Source: JBCCFW01 sp039029535 (lineage in GTDB: Bacteria > Acidobacteriota > JBCCFW01). From it: 64,000 bases of DNA. Location: the NCBI GenBank assembly GCA_039029535.1, contig JBCCFW010000009.1, positions 34,460-98,459 of the forward strand. Direction: 5' to 3'. Both the position numbers and the translations under genes were made by a program. This document shows, piece by piece, positions 1-9,344 of the stretch (position 1 is its first letter; each line of letters starts with the position of its first letter). The notes beneath the pieces were generated by a model. The model was not told where the DNA came from. It did no database searches and worked only from the letters and a program-made list of their open reading frames with translations.

Positions 1-397
1 CGAAGTCGGCGTCTTCCTGGCCGGAGTTGCCAGCGGCGGGACAGTTGTCGGTCGCGTCGCTGACCCCGTCCATGTCGGCATCGCCGAGGTCGCAGGCGTC
101 ACCGACGCCGTCGAAGTCTGCGTCCCCCTGTCCCGGGTTGGCAGCGCTGGGGCAGTTGTCACAGTCGTCGCCGACACCGTCGCCGTCCGAGTCGTCCTGG
201 CTGGCGTTGAAGGTGAAGGGGCAGTTGTCGCAGAGATCGCCGACCCCATCCCTGTCGGTGTCGGCTCCGCACTCCTCGTGGACGACGAGGGGCCCGCCGA
301 GGAGGCCCTGGAGCGCAGGTTGCCCGTCGGCATCTTCGCCACGGGCGGCACTGGCGGCGAGAAGGAGAAGGAGGAGAGGCAGGACGAGCTTGTTCAT
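1..397 (-). CDS. Exported thrombospondin type-3 repeat protein (5' part; gene runs off left edge)
   Basis: The first 132 codons of a leftward gene are present; the rest lies outside the window. The ATG at 397 opens a clear signal peptide (MNKLVLPLLLLLLAASAARG). The mature part then carries repeated acidic calcium-binding units of the D-x-D-x-D-G-V-G-D-x-C-D-N-C-P type, the thrombospondin type-3 pattern, at about residues 45-130. Such repeats bind Ca2+ and act as rigid spacers in secreted or surface proteins. The signal peptide and upstream leader are nearly the same as those of the next gene (586-4824), although the mature parts differ. The catalytic or adhesive part, if any, is not visible, so the overall role is unknown. 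Confidence 0.8.
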   Translation of the reverse strand, partial: MNKLVLPLLLLLLAASAARGEDADGQPALQGLLGGPLVVHEECGADTDRDGVGDLCDNCPFTFNASQDDSDGDGVGDDCDNCPSAANPGQGDADFDGVGDACDLGDADMDGVSDATDNCPAAGNSGQEDADF

Positions 398-423
398 GGG
401 TGGTCGGACTCCGTGGGAGGGCT

Positions 424-478
424 CACCCCACGAGGGGTGGCTGACCCAAGAACGGAGCGCCGGTCTCCGATGTGGCAC
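424..478 (-). promoter_or_regulatory. Shared leader block 1 (conserved motif plus hairpin)
   Basis: Read on the minus strand, GTGCCACAT, a 12-base gap and CTCCGTTCTTGGGTCAGCC occur at 478-439. A hairpin CACCCC-(4 nt)-GGGGTG follows at 440-425, 28 nt before the ATG of the exported repeat protein. The same arrangement, with identical gap length, stands before the gene starting at 4824. Conservation outside coding sequence suggests a promoter or structured 5' UTR, but I cannot assign a sigma factor. Confidence 0.45.
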
Positions 479-585
479 CCGGACCGCGAGAAGTTCTCAG
501 GGCTCGCCGGGCAGCCCCTCAGACGCCGAACCGGCCGCCGACCCGAGGGATCGACGGCCGGTCGCGGCGGGCGAGGAGCGGCCCC

Positions 586-3500
586 TCAGTCGAGGAGCTC
601 CACCTGCCCGGCGATCTCGTCGAGGCCCTCGTCGAGGAGCTCGAGCCGGCTGGTCAGCTCGGTCGGGTCGACCACGCCCGGGCCCGTGTAGGTCACCCGG
701 ACCAGCTCCGCTGGCGCCGCGAAGGGCTCGGGATCGGTCACGCAGGTGATGAGCCAGGCCTCGTCGCCGAGGGTGGCCTCGGCGTCACCATCCAGCGAGC
801 AGGGGCCGGCTTCCCAGGCGGTCACCGTCGCCCAGGAGGGCCAGCCCTCGACGGTCTGGGCGAACGCCACGGCCGGTGCCGGGCTGTCGGTGAGGACCAG
901 GGAGAGCTCGCGCTCGGGCCAGGCCAGCTCGTCGATCCCGACCGCCACCCGGAGCAGCGCGACCACGTCGGCGATGTCGACTGTCTCGTCACCCCGGGCC
1001 AGCAGACGGCCGCCCGCCGTCTCGACGGGGGCGACGTCGAGGAGCCGCTGCTCGTCGTCGCTCGGATGGTCGAGGCCGACCGCCACTCGGAGGCTCAGGA
1101 CGACGTCGGAGATGTCGACCACGCCGTCACGAGCGTCGCGGGGCGTCACGTCGCCCGGCACCCAGCTCACCACCGGCTCCTCCGCGCTGAGGCAAGAGTC
1201 GCAGCCGTAGACGTAGACCCGCTGGATGAGGCGGCGGATGACCAGGAGGTCTCCGAGGGCGAAGTGGCCGTCACCCTCCACGCACCAGTCGGAGGTCTGG
1301 TTGCCACGGTCGCAAGTGACCGTGCCGGGATGCACGTCTCCGCACTCGACGTCCCGCGGGAGCAGCGGGGTGAGGCCCACCACCTTGCGGAACCCGGCCA
1401 CGTAATCGGCCAGGGACACGCGACCGTCGCCTTCGTCGGGATGCACGTCGCCCGGGAGGCAGTTGATGACCTCGCAGGTGATCGCCTCGGGCGGCAGGTC
1501 CGAGAGCGAGTCGTCGAGCCATTCGTTCGGGGCCCCCGGAGCGAAGGTGAGGTCGTCACAGGCAGGAGCCTCACCGACGTGCTCGAGGATGAACTCACCG
1601 AAGCGGAGCGTCGTGACCGCCCCGAGGGGAGCGAACACGTTGGTGCAGGTCAGCGAGGAGCGGAAGAAGCCGAGGTCGGGGGAGTCGCAGTCCCAGCTCG
1701 GGTCGATGTCGTCGCCGCGGACGGCGCCGACGTGACGCACGCCGCTGCCGCCCTCGACGAAGAAGTGGAAGGAGATCAGGTCGAGGCCGCTCGAGTCCTC
1801 GGCGGTGAACTGGAAGACCGTCTCGCAGATCTCGCCGACGGTGTTCCCGTTGACGTCTTCCTGATGGGGGTTGGGGACGCCGGCGCAGTTGTCGTCACCG
1901 TTGGGGACGGTGTCGCCGTCCCAGTCGTGATCGGCGCAGTCGTCGCTGCGGAGGCAGTCGACGTCGTCGCAGTCGGTGAGACCGTCGAAGTCCTCGTCGA
2001 CGGCGTCGGCGCAAGCCACCTCGACGCAGTCGTCAGACTCGCTGCAGTCGGCGTCGGCACAGTCGGTGTCGCCATCCCCGTCGTCATCGATCCCGTCGCT
2101 GCAATCCCGCTCGATGCAGGCCGGCGTGCCGACGCAGTCGGCGTCGTCGCAGTCGGTCACTCCGTCGGTGTCGTTGTCGACGCCGTCGTCGCAGGTCAGC
2201 TCGATGCAGGCCGGGTCCTCGTCGCACTCGTCGTCGTCGCAGTCGACGTCGCCGTCCCCGTCGTCGTCGAGGCCATCGGCACACTCGGCCTCCGGGATGC
2301 AGTCGGAGCTCGCGGCGCAGTCGGGGTCGTCGCAGTCGGTCGCGGCATCGAAGTCGTTGTCGACCTCGTCGGCGCAGGCGCTCTCGGGGAGACAGGCCTC
2401 GTCGTTCGCGCAGGCGACGTCCTCGCAGTCCGTGTTGCCGTCCCCGTTGTCGTCGATGTCGTCGTGACAGTTCTGCTCGGGACCGGGCATGTCGGCGAGG
2501 ACGATGTCGTTGCCGTCACCACCGGCGTAGGAGACGGTGCCGCCGACGAGGGGGTCTCCCTCGTTCGGCGCCCCGTCGAAGCGGCTGGCCGTCGGGCAGC
2601 AGGCGTCGAAACTGATGATCGTGAGCGGGCCGGTGGTGGGGCCAGTGATGCCGACCTGGAGCGTCGCGCCGCCGAGGTTCAGGTTCCCGGTGACGGCGAC
2701 CTGATCGTGACCGACTCCCGGGCCGTCGTCGCTCAGGATGTCGATGGAGAGGGTCGAGCCCGCCTGGAAGGTCAGGTTGCCGTCGACGGTGAGGAGGCCG
2801 GGCGAGGCGCCCGGGGCGAGGGTCCCACCGGCGTTGACGGTGACGTTGCCGTCGAGGGTCCCGTCACCACCGATGGTGCCGCCCGGGAGCCTGAAGGTGT
2901 TGGCGGTGATGGTGCCCTCCGGGCTCCAGGTCCCGGCGGAGACCTCGATGTTTCCGAAGCCGCCCTCGAAGTCGTCCAGCACGACCTCGCCCGTCAGCTT
3001 GGCGAGGTCGAGGCCCGAGAAGAGGCCGGCGCCGGTGAGGGCCTGATCGCCGTCGCCCACGAGCTTGATGAAGCCAATGTGGCCGTTGGTGTCGTCGTTC
3101 TGGACGTCGCCGGCGACGCGGAGCGCGCCGGGGGCTCGGATGTCGTGCACGTTGGCCAGGAGGAGGTCGCCGGTGACGTTCAGGTCCTGGTTCAGCATGA
3201 AGGTCGTGCCCGCGCCGTCGAGGTTCGCGCGGATCTCCATGTCGTCGACCGATCCGGCGAAGTCGATCGCCGTGCCCGCGATGCCGCTCACGACCAGGCG
3301 GCCGCCCGCATTCACCAGGTGGCCATCGCCGGTGAGCGTGTCGCTGGCGAGGATCAGGTCGGAGGCCATGAGGACACGGGCGCCGGCGCCCTGCTCGACG
3401 TCGAGCGCCCGCCACCGGCCCGCTCCGTCGAGGGTTTGATCCGCGTCGCCCACCAGCTTGATGCGGCCGTCGCCGTTCCAGCCGTCGGCGTCATCGTTCG

Positions 3501-4824
3501 TGATGTTGCCCTCGGCCCGCAGCGCACCAGGTCCGACGATGTTGTGGATGCCGTTCAGGAGCACGTGGCCGGTGACGTTCAGGTCCTGATCGAACCTGCA
3601 GATCGAGTTGCCGCCAGCCGCGGGCGCGCGGACCTCGAAGTCATCGACGACGCCGGCGAAGTCGAGGCGGGTGCTGCTGCCGGTCAGGACCAGGCGGCCC
3701 CCGGCGTTGACCAGGTGGCCGTCGCCGCCGAGCGAGTCGGAGATGAGGATCAGGTCGGACGGCAGGAGGACGCGGGCGCCGTCGCCTTGCTCGACGTCGA
3801 GCGCCCGCCACCGACCCGCTCCGTCCAGGGTCTGATCCGCGTCGCCCACCAGCTTGATGCGGCCGGTGCCTCCCCATCCGTCGGCGTCATCGTTCGTGAT
3901 GTCGCCCGCCGCCCGCAGTGCGCCGGGGCCGACGATGTTTTGGATGCTGTTCAGGAGCACGTGGCCGGTGACGTTCAGGTCCTGATCGAACCTGCAGATC
4001 GAGTTGCCGCCGGCCGCGGGCGCGCGGACCTCGAAGTCATCGACCACGCCGGCGAAATCGAGGCGGGTGCTGCTGCCGGTCAGGACCAGGCGGCCCCCGG
4101 CGTTGACCAGGTGGCCGTCGCCGCCGAGCGAGTCGGAGACGAGGATCAGGTCGGAGGGCAGGAGCACGCGGGCGCCGTCGCCTTGCTCAACGTCGAGCGC
4201 ACGCCAGGTACCCGCTCCGTCGAGGGTCTGATCGGCGTCGCCCACCAGCTTGATGCGGCCGGCGCCTCCCCATCCGTTGGTGTCCTCGTTCGTGACGTTG
4301 CCGGCGACCCGCAGCGCGCCAGGGTCAACGAGGTTGGCGACGTTGATCAGCAGGACATCGCCGGCGACGTTCAGGTCCTGAAGCAGGGTGCAGCTGGCCT
4401 CTCGGTGCTCGAACTCGCCGATGGTGCCGCCGAAGTCGAACACAGCGCCGTTGCTGACGACCTTGGCGGCTGTCGCGTCAAGAGCAGCCGCGTTGGCCAC
4501 CGTGAGCCGGGCGCCGACCGCGCCCGGGGCCCCAATGGAGAGCGTGTTGGACCCGAGACGGACGACGCCTGGGTAGTCGGCGGTGATCTCGAGCCTGTAG
4601 ACCGTGAGATCGCCCCCCAGCGTGGCTTCGGAGCCCGAGCTGGCATCGAAGACGGCGACGTCGCCGGCGTCGGGGATGCCGTCCTCATCCGAGCCGTCGG
4701 TCAGGGTCCAGTTGCCGGCGTCGGACCAGTTGCCGTCACTCCCCGCGGTCCAGGTGAGAGTTCCGCCGCGGGCGAGGGGAGCGGCGAGCAAGAAAAGAAG
4801 AAGGGGCAGGGCGAGCTTGTTCAT
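586..4824 (-). CDS. Large exported repeat protein: beta-strand passenger repeats, MopE-like Cys/Asp repeats, thrombospondin-3 motif and dockerin repeats
   Basis: This gene encodes 1412 residues. I chose the ATG at 4824, not the one at 4872, because it begins a clean signal peptide (MNKLALPLLLFLLAAPLARG). Residues about 20-760 are Gly/Asn/Leu-rich beta-helix-like repeats, with a long unit of about 132 residues repeated, then GGTLAPGASPG, typical of autotransporter-associated beta-strand repeats. Next come at least six Cys/Asp-rich units (DNDxDxxxDCxDxDC), the putative metal-binding MopE-like motif, and one thrombospondin-3 unit near DGDTVPNGDDNC. The last 290 residues contain three or four dockerin-like Ca2+ loops (GDVxxxDGxVxISDVVxxLRVAVGL). 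No barrel or sorting signal is seen, so it is probably secreted or surface-bound through the dockerin region. It shares leader and signal peptide with the gene at 1-397. Ligand unknown. Confidence 0.85.
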   Translation of the reverse strand: MNKLALPLLLFLLAAPLARGGTLTWTAGSDGNWSDAGNWTLTDGSDEDGIPDAGDVAVFDASSGSEATLGGDLTVYRLEITADYPGVVRLGSNTLSIGAPGAVGARLTVANAAALDATAAKVVSNGAVFDFGGTIGEFEHREASCTLLQDLNVAGDVLLINVANLVDPGALRVAGNVTNEDTNGWGGAGRIKLVGDADQTLDGAGTWRALDVEQGDGARVLLPSDLILVSDSLGGDGHLVNAGGRLVLTGSSTRLDFAGVVDDFEVRAPAAGGNSICRFDQDLNVTGHVLLNSIQNIVGPGALRAAGDITNDDADGWGGTGRIKLVGDADQTLDGAGRWRALDVEQGDGARVLLPSDLILISDSLGGDGHLVNAGGRLVLTGSSTRLDFAGVVDDFEVRAPAAGGNSICRFDQDLNVTGHVLLNGIHNIVGPGALRAEGNITNDDADGWNGDGRIKLVGDADQTLDGAGRWRALDVEQGAGARVLMASDLILASDTLTGDGHLVNAGGRLVVSGIAGTAIDFAGSVDDMEIRANLDGAGTTFMLNQDLNVTGDLLLANVHDIRAPGALRVAGDVQNDDTNGHIGFIKLVGDGDQALTGAGLFSGLDLAKLTGEVVLDDFEGGFGNIEVSAGTWSPEGTITANTFRLPGGTIGGDGTLDGNVTVNAGGTLAPGASPGLLTVDGNLTFQAGSTLSIDILSDDGPGVGHDQVAVTGNLNLGGATLQVGITGPTTGPLTIISFDACCPTASRFDGAPNEGDPLVGGTVSYAGGDGNDIVLADMPGPEQNCHDDIDDNGDGNTDCEDVACANDEACLPESACADEVDNDFDAATDCDDPDCAASSDCIPEAECADGLDDDGDGDVDCDDDECDEDPACIELTCDDGVDNDTDGVTDCDDADCVGTPACIERDCSDGIDDDGDGDTDCADADCSESDDCVEVACADAVDEDFDGLTDCDDVDCLRSDDCADHDWDGDTVPNGDDNCAGVPNPHQEDVNGNTVGEICETVFQFTAEDSSGLDLISFHFFVEGGSGVRHVGAVRGDDIDPSWDCDSPDLGFFRSSLTCTNVFAPLGAVTTLRFGEFILEHVGEAPACDDLTFAPGAPNEWLDDSLSDLPPEAITCEVINCLPGDVHPDEGDGRVSLADYVAGFRKVVGLTPLLPRDVECGDVHPGTVTCDRGNQTSDWCVEGDGHFALGDLLVIRRLIQRVYVYGCDSCLSAEEPVVSWVPGDVTPRDARDGVVDISDVVLSLRVAVGLDHPSDDEQRLLDVAPVETAGGRLLARGDETVDIADVVALLRVAVGIDELAWPERELSLVLTDSPAPAVAFAQTVEGWPSWATVTAWEAGPCSLDGDAEATLGDEAWLITCVTDPEPFAAPAELVRVTYTGPGVVDPTELTSRLELLDEGLDEIAGQVELLD
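3270..4440 (-). repeat. Tandem intragenic repeat, period 396 bp
   Basis: Within the exported protein, blocks such as 3608-3835 and 4004-4231 are almost identical at the nucleotide level and lie 396 bp apart (132 codons). A more diverged unit lies on each side. The near-identity at silent sites implies recent duplication or ongoing gene conversion, so the repeat number may vary between strains. Confidence 0.85.
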
Positions 4825-4844
4825 GGGCGCGGACTCCGCTGAGT

Positions 4845-4901
4845 GCCGCCGTACGACGGGCGGCTGACCCAAGAACGGAGTGGCCTGCGCTCATGTGGCA
4901 C
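4845..4901 (-). promoter_or_regulatory. Shared leader block 2 (conserved motif plus hairpin)
   Basis: GTGCCACAT, a 12-base gap and CTCCGTTCTTGGGTCAGCC lie at 4901-4862, matching the block before the gene at 1-397. A different hairpin overlaps its end (GCCG-CCGT-loop-ACGG-CGGC, 4864-4845), 21 nt before the ATG at 4824. Keeping a hairpin at the same place with different bases hints that the structure matters. Function unproven. Confidence 0.45.
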
Positions 4902-4934
4902 GCAAGGTCGTGGCGGGGTCCTGCAGGCCCGAGT

Positions 4935-7900
4935 TCAGTGACCCTCGAGCGTCGCCACGACCTCGACCAGGCCGGGGCGTCTCAGCAACCGATCGCGACC
5001 CAGGTCCTCGGCGGGGGCGCAGCGCAGCGCGGCGTGGGCGTGCTCGCGCGCCGCGGCCAGGTCCTCCTGCGCCGCCGCGATCTCCGCCAGCGTCGCCTCC
5101 ACCTCGAAGCACGCGTCGGAGCCCGACACCCTCGGCACGTGAGCGGCCGCGGCTGACAGGTCTCTCGCCGCCGTGGCCGCGTCGCCCTGGAGCCAGCTCG
5201 CCCGACCTCGCGCGACCAGCAAGCGGAGCGCGTCCTCGTGGGTGGCGGCCAGCTCGGTGACGAGATGGGGCGTGGTCACCAGCGCGGCCAGCGTTCGCGG
5301 CTCGCCCAGGTGCGACTCGGCGGCGTCGCTGCAGGCCAGGGCGAGGAGCTCGACGAAGGCCTGGTCGCCCAGGGCCGCGACCAGTGGACGTGATCGTCGC
5401 GTGGCTGCGAGCCGCAGGGCGCCGGCCGCCACCCGCCGCAGGTCGGGGCGCCGGAGCAACTGGCGCAACCGGGCATCGTCCGGGCGACCGTCGAGCCGGT
5501 CGCGGAGCTCGGCACCGGGAGCGGTGCCGCTCCTCGGCACGGCTCGATCGATCTGGAAGCCTCGGAGCCTGATCGCGCTCAGGCTGACCCGGGCCCAGGC
5601 ACCCTCGATGTCGTCGGCGACCGGCAGTGCGTGGATGACCAGCTCCCACTCGCGGTCGGACGAGAGGGGGATGAGCTCGCGCTTCACGTGCCGCTGTCGG
5701 TCGGGGAGCTCGACGGCGAGCCAGGTGGCGGCGGCTTCGGGATCCGAGTGCACCGTCACGATCGTCGGACGGCCACGCACGACGTCGCGGAGATCCTGCT
5801 TGTCGGGCAAGCTCGTGTGGCCGTCGACCTGCGCGGCCGTCCAGTGGTAGTGGAAGCCACCCCAGCCGGAGCCGCTCCACTGGGCCCCGAGGGACGGTTC
5901 GTCGGCCCCGCGCGGGCGCAGGCTCACCCGGAGCTGCGCACCTCGCTCCAGCCAGGCGGGTTCGGCCCTCACCTCGAGGGCAATCGCGTCGTCGACGCGG
6001 CGCAAGGGGAGGCGGGCCAGGTCTCCCACGCCGCCGAAGGTGTTCGCGTCCAGACGGGAGCGACGGAGGTCGTGCTGCACGAGCAGGGGCTGGTCGATGA
6101 CCCAGGCAGGATCGAGTCGACCTCGGAAGTCGATGGTCTCTTGCTGCGACGCGTCGCGATGTCGCGCGTGCCGGTCGAGCTCCTCCTGGGCCCAGGCTCG
6201 TTGCTCCGGAGGGCCCGCCGCCGTCACTCCGTCCAGGCGTGAGAGCGCTTCCTCGAAGCGGCCGTCCTCCAGGAGGCGCTCGATCGCCCGCCGGTTCGCC
6301 GCTGCGTCGGCAGGGTTCGCGTCGTCGGCGGCGACCAGCAGGTCGGTGGCACGTCGCCGAGCGGGCGCCCCACCCTCGGGATCGTCGAGCTCCTCGTAGA
6401 GCCTGGCGGCCTGGTCGAGCGCGCGGGCCCGGTCGGCCGGCTCGGGCTCGAAGCTGGCGAGGTGCTCGAGCGTGTCCGCGGCGACCGTCGGGTAGCCGAG
6501 ATCGCGGAGGTCCATGGCTCGCTGCCAGGGGCCAGGAAGGCCGGCCCTCGGAGTGAGCGTGCTGCCGTCCCGTCGTGGAAGGGGCGGTCCGCTCGCACCG
6601 AGCGCGCGGTACTCGCCTTCGCGATGGACGACCAGCTTGCGACCGGGATCTCCCTTCAGCTCGACCAGGCCGACCGGTAGGCACTCGCTCAGAGCCGCCA
6701 CCGCGAACCGAGGCCTGCCGTCGGCCGTCCGCTCCGGGAGCTGGCGGGCCAAGACCGTCCGTCCGGGCTTTGCGAACACCAGGTCGTCGAGGCCGTCGCC
6801 ATCGAGGTCACCGCTCCAGAGGTCCGCATTGAGGCCTCCACCTTCGAAGAGGGAGAGCAGGTGCCGCAGGCGGTTGCCTTCGAGGGCGAACAGCTGGAGT
6901 CCGATGGGCGGGCCCGCATGGTCGCCGGTGGGGAACACCTCCTGGCTCGCCACCTCGTTCGCGGTGGTCGCAGCTACCAGGAGTCGTCCATCGGCGCAGC
7001 GGAAGGGCGCGAGGTCGCGAGCCTGCGAGTACCGCAGGCGAGCCCGCAAGCGCAGGGGACCGTCGGTGTCGTAGACACGCAGGTCGTAGGCCTCGGGCGG
7101 TCCCAGCGCGACGACGAGCTCGTCGCGTCCATCGGCGTCGAGGTCCATGGCGGCCATGGCGGTGGCGTAGGACTCCCAGGCCTCGGTGGCGGGATGGGCG
7201 GTCTTCGTGTCGCCGGTCTGCAGGTCGACTTCCCAGAAGCGGTTCTCAACCCAGGCGGATGAGACGAAGAGTCGGACCCGGCCGTCGGGTTCGGTGAGCG
7301 CGGTGGCGGCACGCGCGGATTCCCCGGTCCAGCGGATGCGCTCGACGAGCCCGCCGTGGCGAAGCTCGAGGAGCACGTTCTCTCCAGCACCATCGTCCCA
7401 CGCGACCAGCGCCGGTGAGCCGTCGAGCTCCAGGGGCACGAAGCGACCGAGGCTCAGGCCTGCCGGCAACTGCGCTGGACGCGAGCCGGCCTCGTCCACG
7501 ACCAACGCGTGGTCACGGCTGAGCTTCCAGAGCAGGGGGGGCTCGAGGCTCAGACCCGGGACCACCGGGCGCGTCTCGGCCAGGAGCTCGAGCAGCGGGC
7601 GGTGGGGATCGGTCGGGCCCATCAGCTCGCGCGCTCCCTCGACATCGGCCTGGGCGAAGGCCGCCTCGAGCCGCCACTGCTGGAGCTCGGTGTCTCCGAC
7701 GTCGCTGATGAGATCGGGCAGCTCGCGCTCCATCAGCGCGAGGGTCGCGGCGAGGCGGTCAGGGCTCCGTTGCTCATGTTGGCTGCGGGCGATGAGTCGG
7801 AGGGCGGCGCCACGGTGCGTGTCGTCGGTCGCCGACGTGTAGGCGAAGCCCAGGGCCTCGATGGCTCGCTCGTGCTCACCGTCCGCGAGGAGCCGCGAGC

Positions 7901-9332
7901 CGCGATCCAGCCAGGCCCGAGTCACCGCGCGGGAGCCGACCTGGGCCGGGTTGCCGACGAACTCGTCGAACAGCGCGTCGGCGGCGGTCTCGTCACCGGC
8001 GGCGCGAAGCTCGGCCATGACCTGCTGCATCGTCGCGAGCCGGCCCTCGAGCTCCGACTCCCGCGCCTCGACGAGGCGATGGTCGCTCCAGGTCTTCACG
8101 CCCTGGAACGCGGCGATGCTCAGCGCGAGCAACGCGACGGTCACGGCGACCGCGCGCAGCGGAGCGCGGTGCCTTCGCGACCACTTGCCGAGACGATAGA
8201 GACGCGACGGCGGTCGAGCCTGAATGGGCTCGTGTCGCAGGTGTCGGCGGAGGTCGTCCGCCATGGCCGTCGCGTCGGGGTAGCGGCGAGACGGTTCGGT
8301 TTCCAGCGCCGCGTGGGCGATGACCTCGATGTCCCGGGGAAGCTCGGGCACGAGGGTGCGCAGGCGCGGGATGGTGTCGTGGCGGCGAGCGCCGGTGAGG
8401 AGCTCGGCGGTCGAAGCGTCGACGCCGGTGTCGTGGGGCCGCCGACCGGACAGCAGCTCGTAGAGGAGCATGCCGAGGGCGTGCACGTCAGTCGGAGGAC
8501 CGATGGCCGACGGTGTTCCCGCCAGTTGCTCGGGTGCCATGTAGACGAGGGTTCCGAGGACCTCGCCGGTGGCGGTGGGGGCGACCGAGGCCGCGAGCTC
8601 CGCCTCGCGCACGGCGGCGATGCCGAAGTCGATGACCTTGGGGCGTCCGCTCGCGTCGACCAGGCAGTTGGCGGGCTTGAGGTCCCGGTGAACGACGCCG
8701 CGTGCGTGCGCGTGGCCGATGGCCTCGCAGACCTGCGCGACCAGCTCGACCTTCTCTTCCGTCGAGAGATCGCGCAGGCGCACGTGGTCGTCGAGCATCT
8801 TGCCGTCGATGAACTCCATCGCGATGAAGCGAACGCTCTCGCCGCCGGGAAGCTGGCCCTGGCCGACCTCGAAGACCTTGGCGATGCCTGGATGATCGAG
8901 GGCTCCGAGGACCGCGGCCTCGATGCGGAAGCGGCGCGCGGCCTCGGCCGAGGAGAGCTCCCGCAGGAGCTTGAGGGCCACGCGTCGCTTGGGCTCGTCT
9001 TGCTCCGCCTCGTAGACGACGGCCATGCCGCCCTGAGAGATCAGGCGGACGATGGTGTAGCGCCCGAGGGCAAAGCCCGCCGGGAGGCCGCCACCTGACT
9101 CGGACGTGGCAGGGCGGAAGACGTCGACGAGGGAGGGCGTGGCGTCACCCCACGCGATGGCCTCGAGGTCGACCTGGGGCTGTGCCGCGAGGAGCTCGTC
9201 GACCTCGGCGCGCAGGGCGACGTCGTCGCCGCAGGCCTCGTCGAGGAAGGTCGTGCGTTCGACTTCCTCGAGCTCGAAGGCCTCGCAGAAGATCCGGTAC
9301 GCCTCCGCTGCGCGTGGATCCCGCGGCGTCAT
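4935..9332 (-). CDS. Membrane-anchored Ser/Thr protein kinase with large C-terminal sensor-like region
   Basis: This protein has 1465 residues. The PknB-type kinase domain spans about 91-365: Gly-rich loop near 98-108, catalytic Lys121 in VALKLL, HRDLKPAN at 215-222, DFG at 235-237 and an APE motif near 266. All key residues are present, so it should be active. One transmembrane segment follows at about 392-412, which places the C-terminal 1000 residues outside the cytoplasm. These include helical TPR-like stretches and two or more FG-GAP/VCBS-type loops (DLDADGRDELVVA, DLDGDGLDDLVFA). The N-terminal helical segment (AYRIFCEAFELEEVERTTFLDEA) is typical of kinases encoded beside ECF sigma genes in Planctomycetota, Acidobacteriota and Myxococcota. 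It starts 12 bp after the ECF sigma gene, so the two are probably co-transcribed. Signal and substrates unknown. Confidence 0.9.
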   Translation of the reverse strand: MTPRDPRAAEAYRIFCEAFELEEVERTTFLDEACGDDVALRAEVDELLAAQPQVDLEAIAWGDATPSLVDVFRPATSESGGGLPAGFALGRYTIVRLISQGGMAVVYEAEQDEPKRRVALKLLRELSSAEAARRFRIEAAVLGALDHPGIAKVFEVGQGQLPGGESVRFIAMEFIDGKMLDDHVRLRDLSTEEKVELVAQVCEAIGHAHARGVVHRDLKPANCLVDASGRPKVIDFGIAAVREAELAASVAPTATGEVLGTLVYMAPEQLAGTPSAIGPPTDVHALGMLLYELLSGRRPHDTGVDASTAELLTGARRHDTIPRLRTLVPELPRDIEVIAHAALETEPSRRYPDATAMADDLRRHLRHEPIQARPPSRLYRLGKWSRRHRAPLRAVAVTVALLALSIAAFQGVKTWSDHRLVEARESELEGRLATMQQVMAELRAAGDETAADALFDEFVGNPAQVGSRAVTRAWLDRGSRLLADGEHERAIEALGFAYTSATDDTHRGAALRLIARSQHEQRSPDRLAATLALMERELPDLISDVGDTELQQWRLEAAFAQADVEGARELMGPTDPHRPLLELLAETRPVVPGLSLEPPLLWKLSRDHALVVDEAGSRPAQLPAGLSLGRFVPLELDGSPALVAWDDGAGENVLLELRHGGLVERIRWTGESARAATALTEPDGRVRLFVSSAWVENRFWEVDLQTGDTKTAHPATEAWESYATAMAAMDLDADGRDELVVALGPPEAYDLRVYDTDGPLRLRARLRYSQARDLAPFRCADGRLLVAATTANEVASQEVFPTGDHAGPPIGLQLFALEGNRLRHLLSLFEGGGLNADLWSGDLDGDGLDDLVFAKPGRTVLARQLPERTADGRPRFAVAALSECLPVGLVELKGDPGRKLVVHREGEYRALGASGPPLPRRDGSTLTPRAGLPGPWQRAMDLRDLGYPTVAADTLEHLASFEPEPADRARALDQAARLYEELDDPEGGAPARRRATDLLVAADDANPADAAANRRAIERLLEDGRFEEALSRLDGVTAAGPPEQRAWAQEELDRHARHRDASQQETIDFRGRLDPAWVIDQPLLVQHDLRRSRLDANTFGGVGDLARLPLRRVDDAIALEVRAEPAWLERGAQLRVSLRPRGADEPSLGAQWSGSGWGGFHYHWTAAQVDGHTSLPDKQDLRDVVRGRPTIVTVHSDPEAAATWLAVELPDRQRHVKRELIPLSSDREWELVIHALPVADDIEGAWARVSLSAIRLRGFQIDRAVPRSGTAPGAELRDRLDGRPDDARLRQLLRRPDLRRVAAGALRLAATRRSRPLVAALGDQAFVELLALACSDAAESHLGEPRTLAALVTTPHLVTELAATHEDALRLLVARGRASWLQGDAATAARDLSAAAAHVPRVSGSDACFEVEATLAEIAAAQEDLAAAREHAHAALRCAPAEDLGRDRLLRRPGLVEVVATLEGH

Positions 9333-9344
9333 CGGCTCATGAGC

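Noticed and set aside
439..478. Sigma54 promoter reading TGGCAC in the shared leader
   Set aside because: The required TTGC element at the correct spacing is missing in both leaders.
472..4842. Plus-strand ORF of 1456 codons antisense to the exported repeat protein
   Set aside because: It mirrors the GC-rich codons of the minus-strand gene; the minus frame has signal peptide and repeat domains, while the plus frame has no recognisable domain and a Val/Asp/Gly-biased composition.
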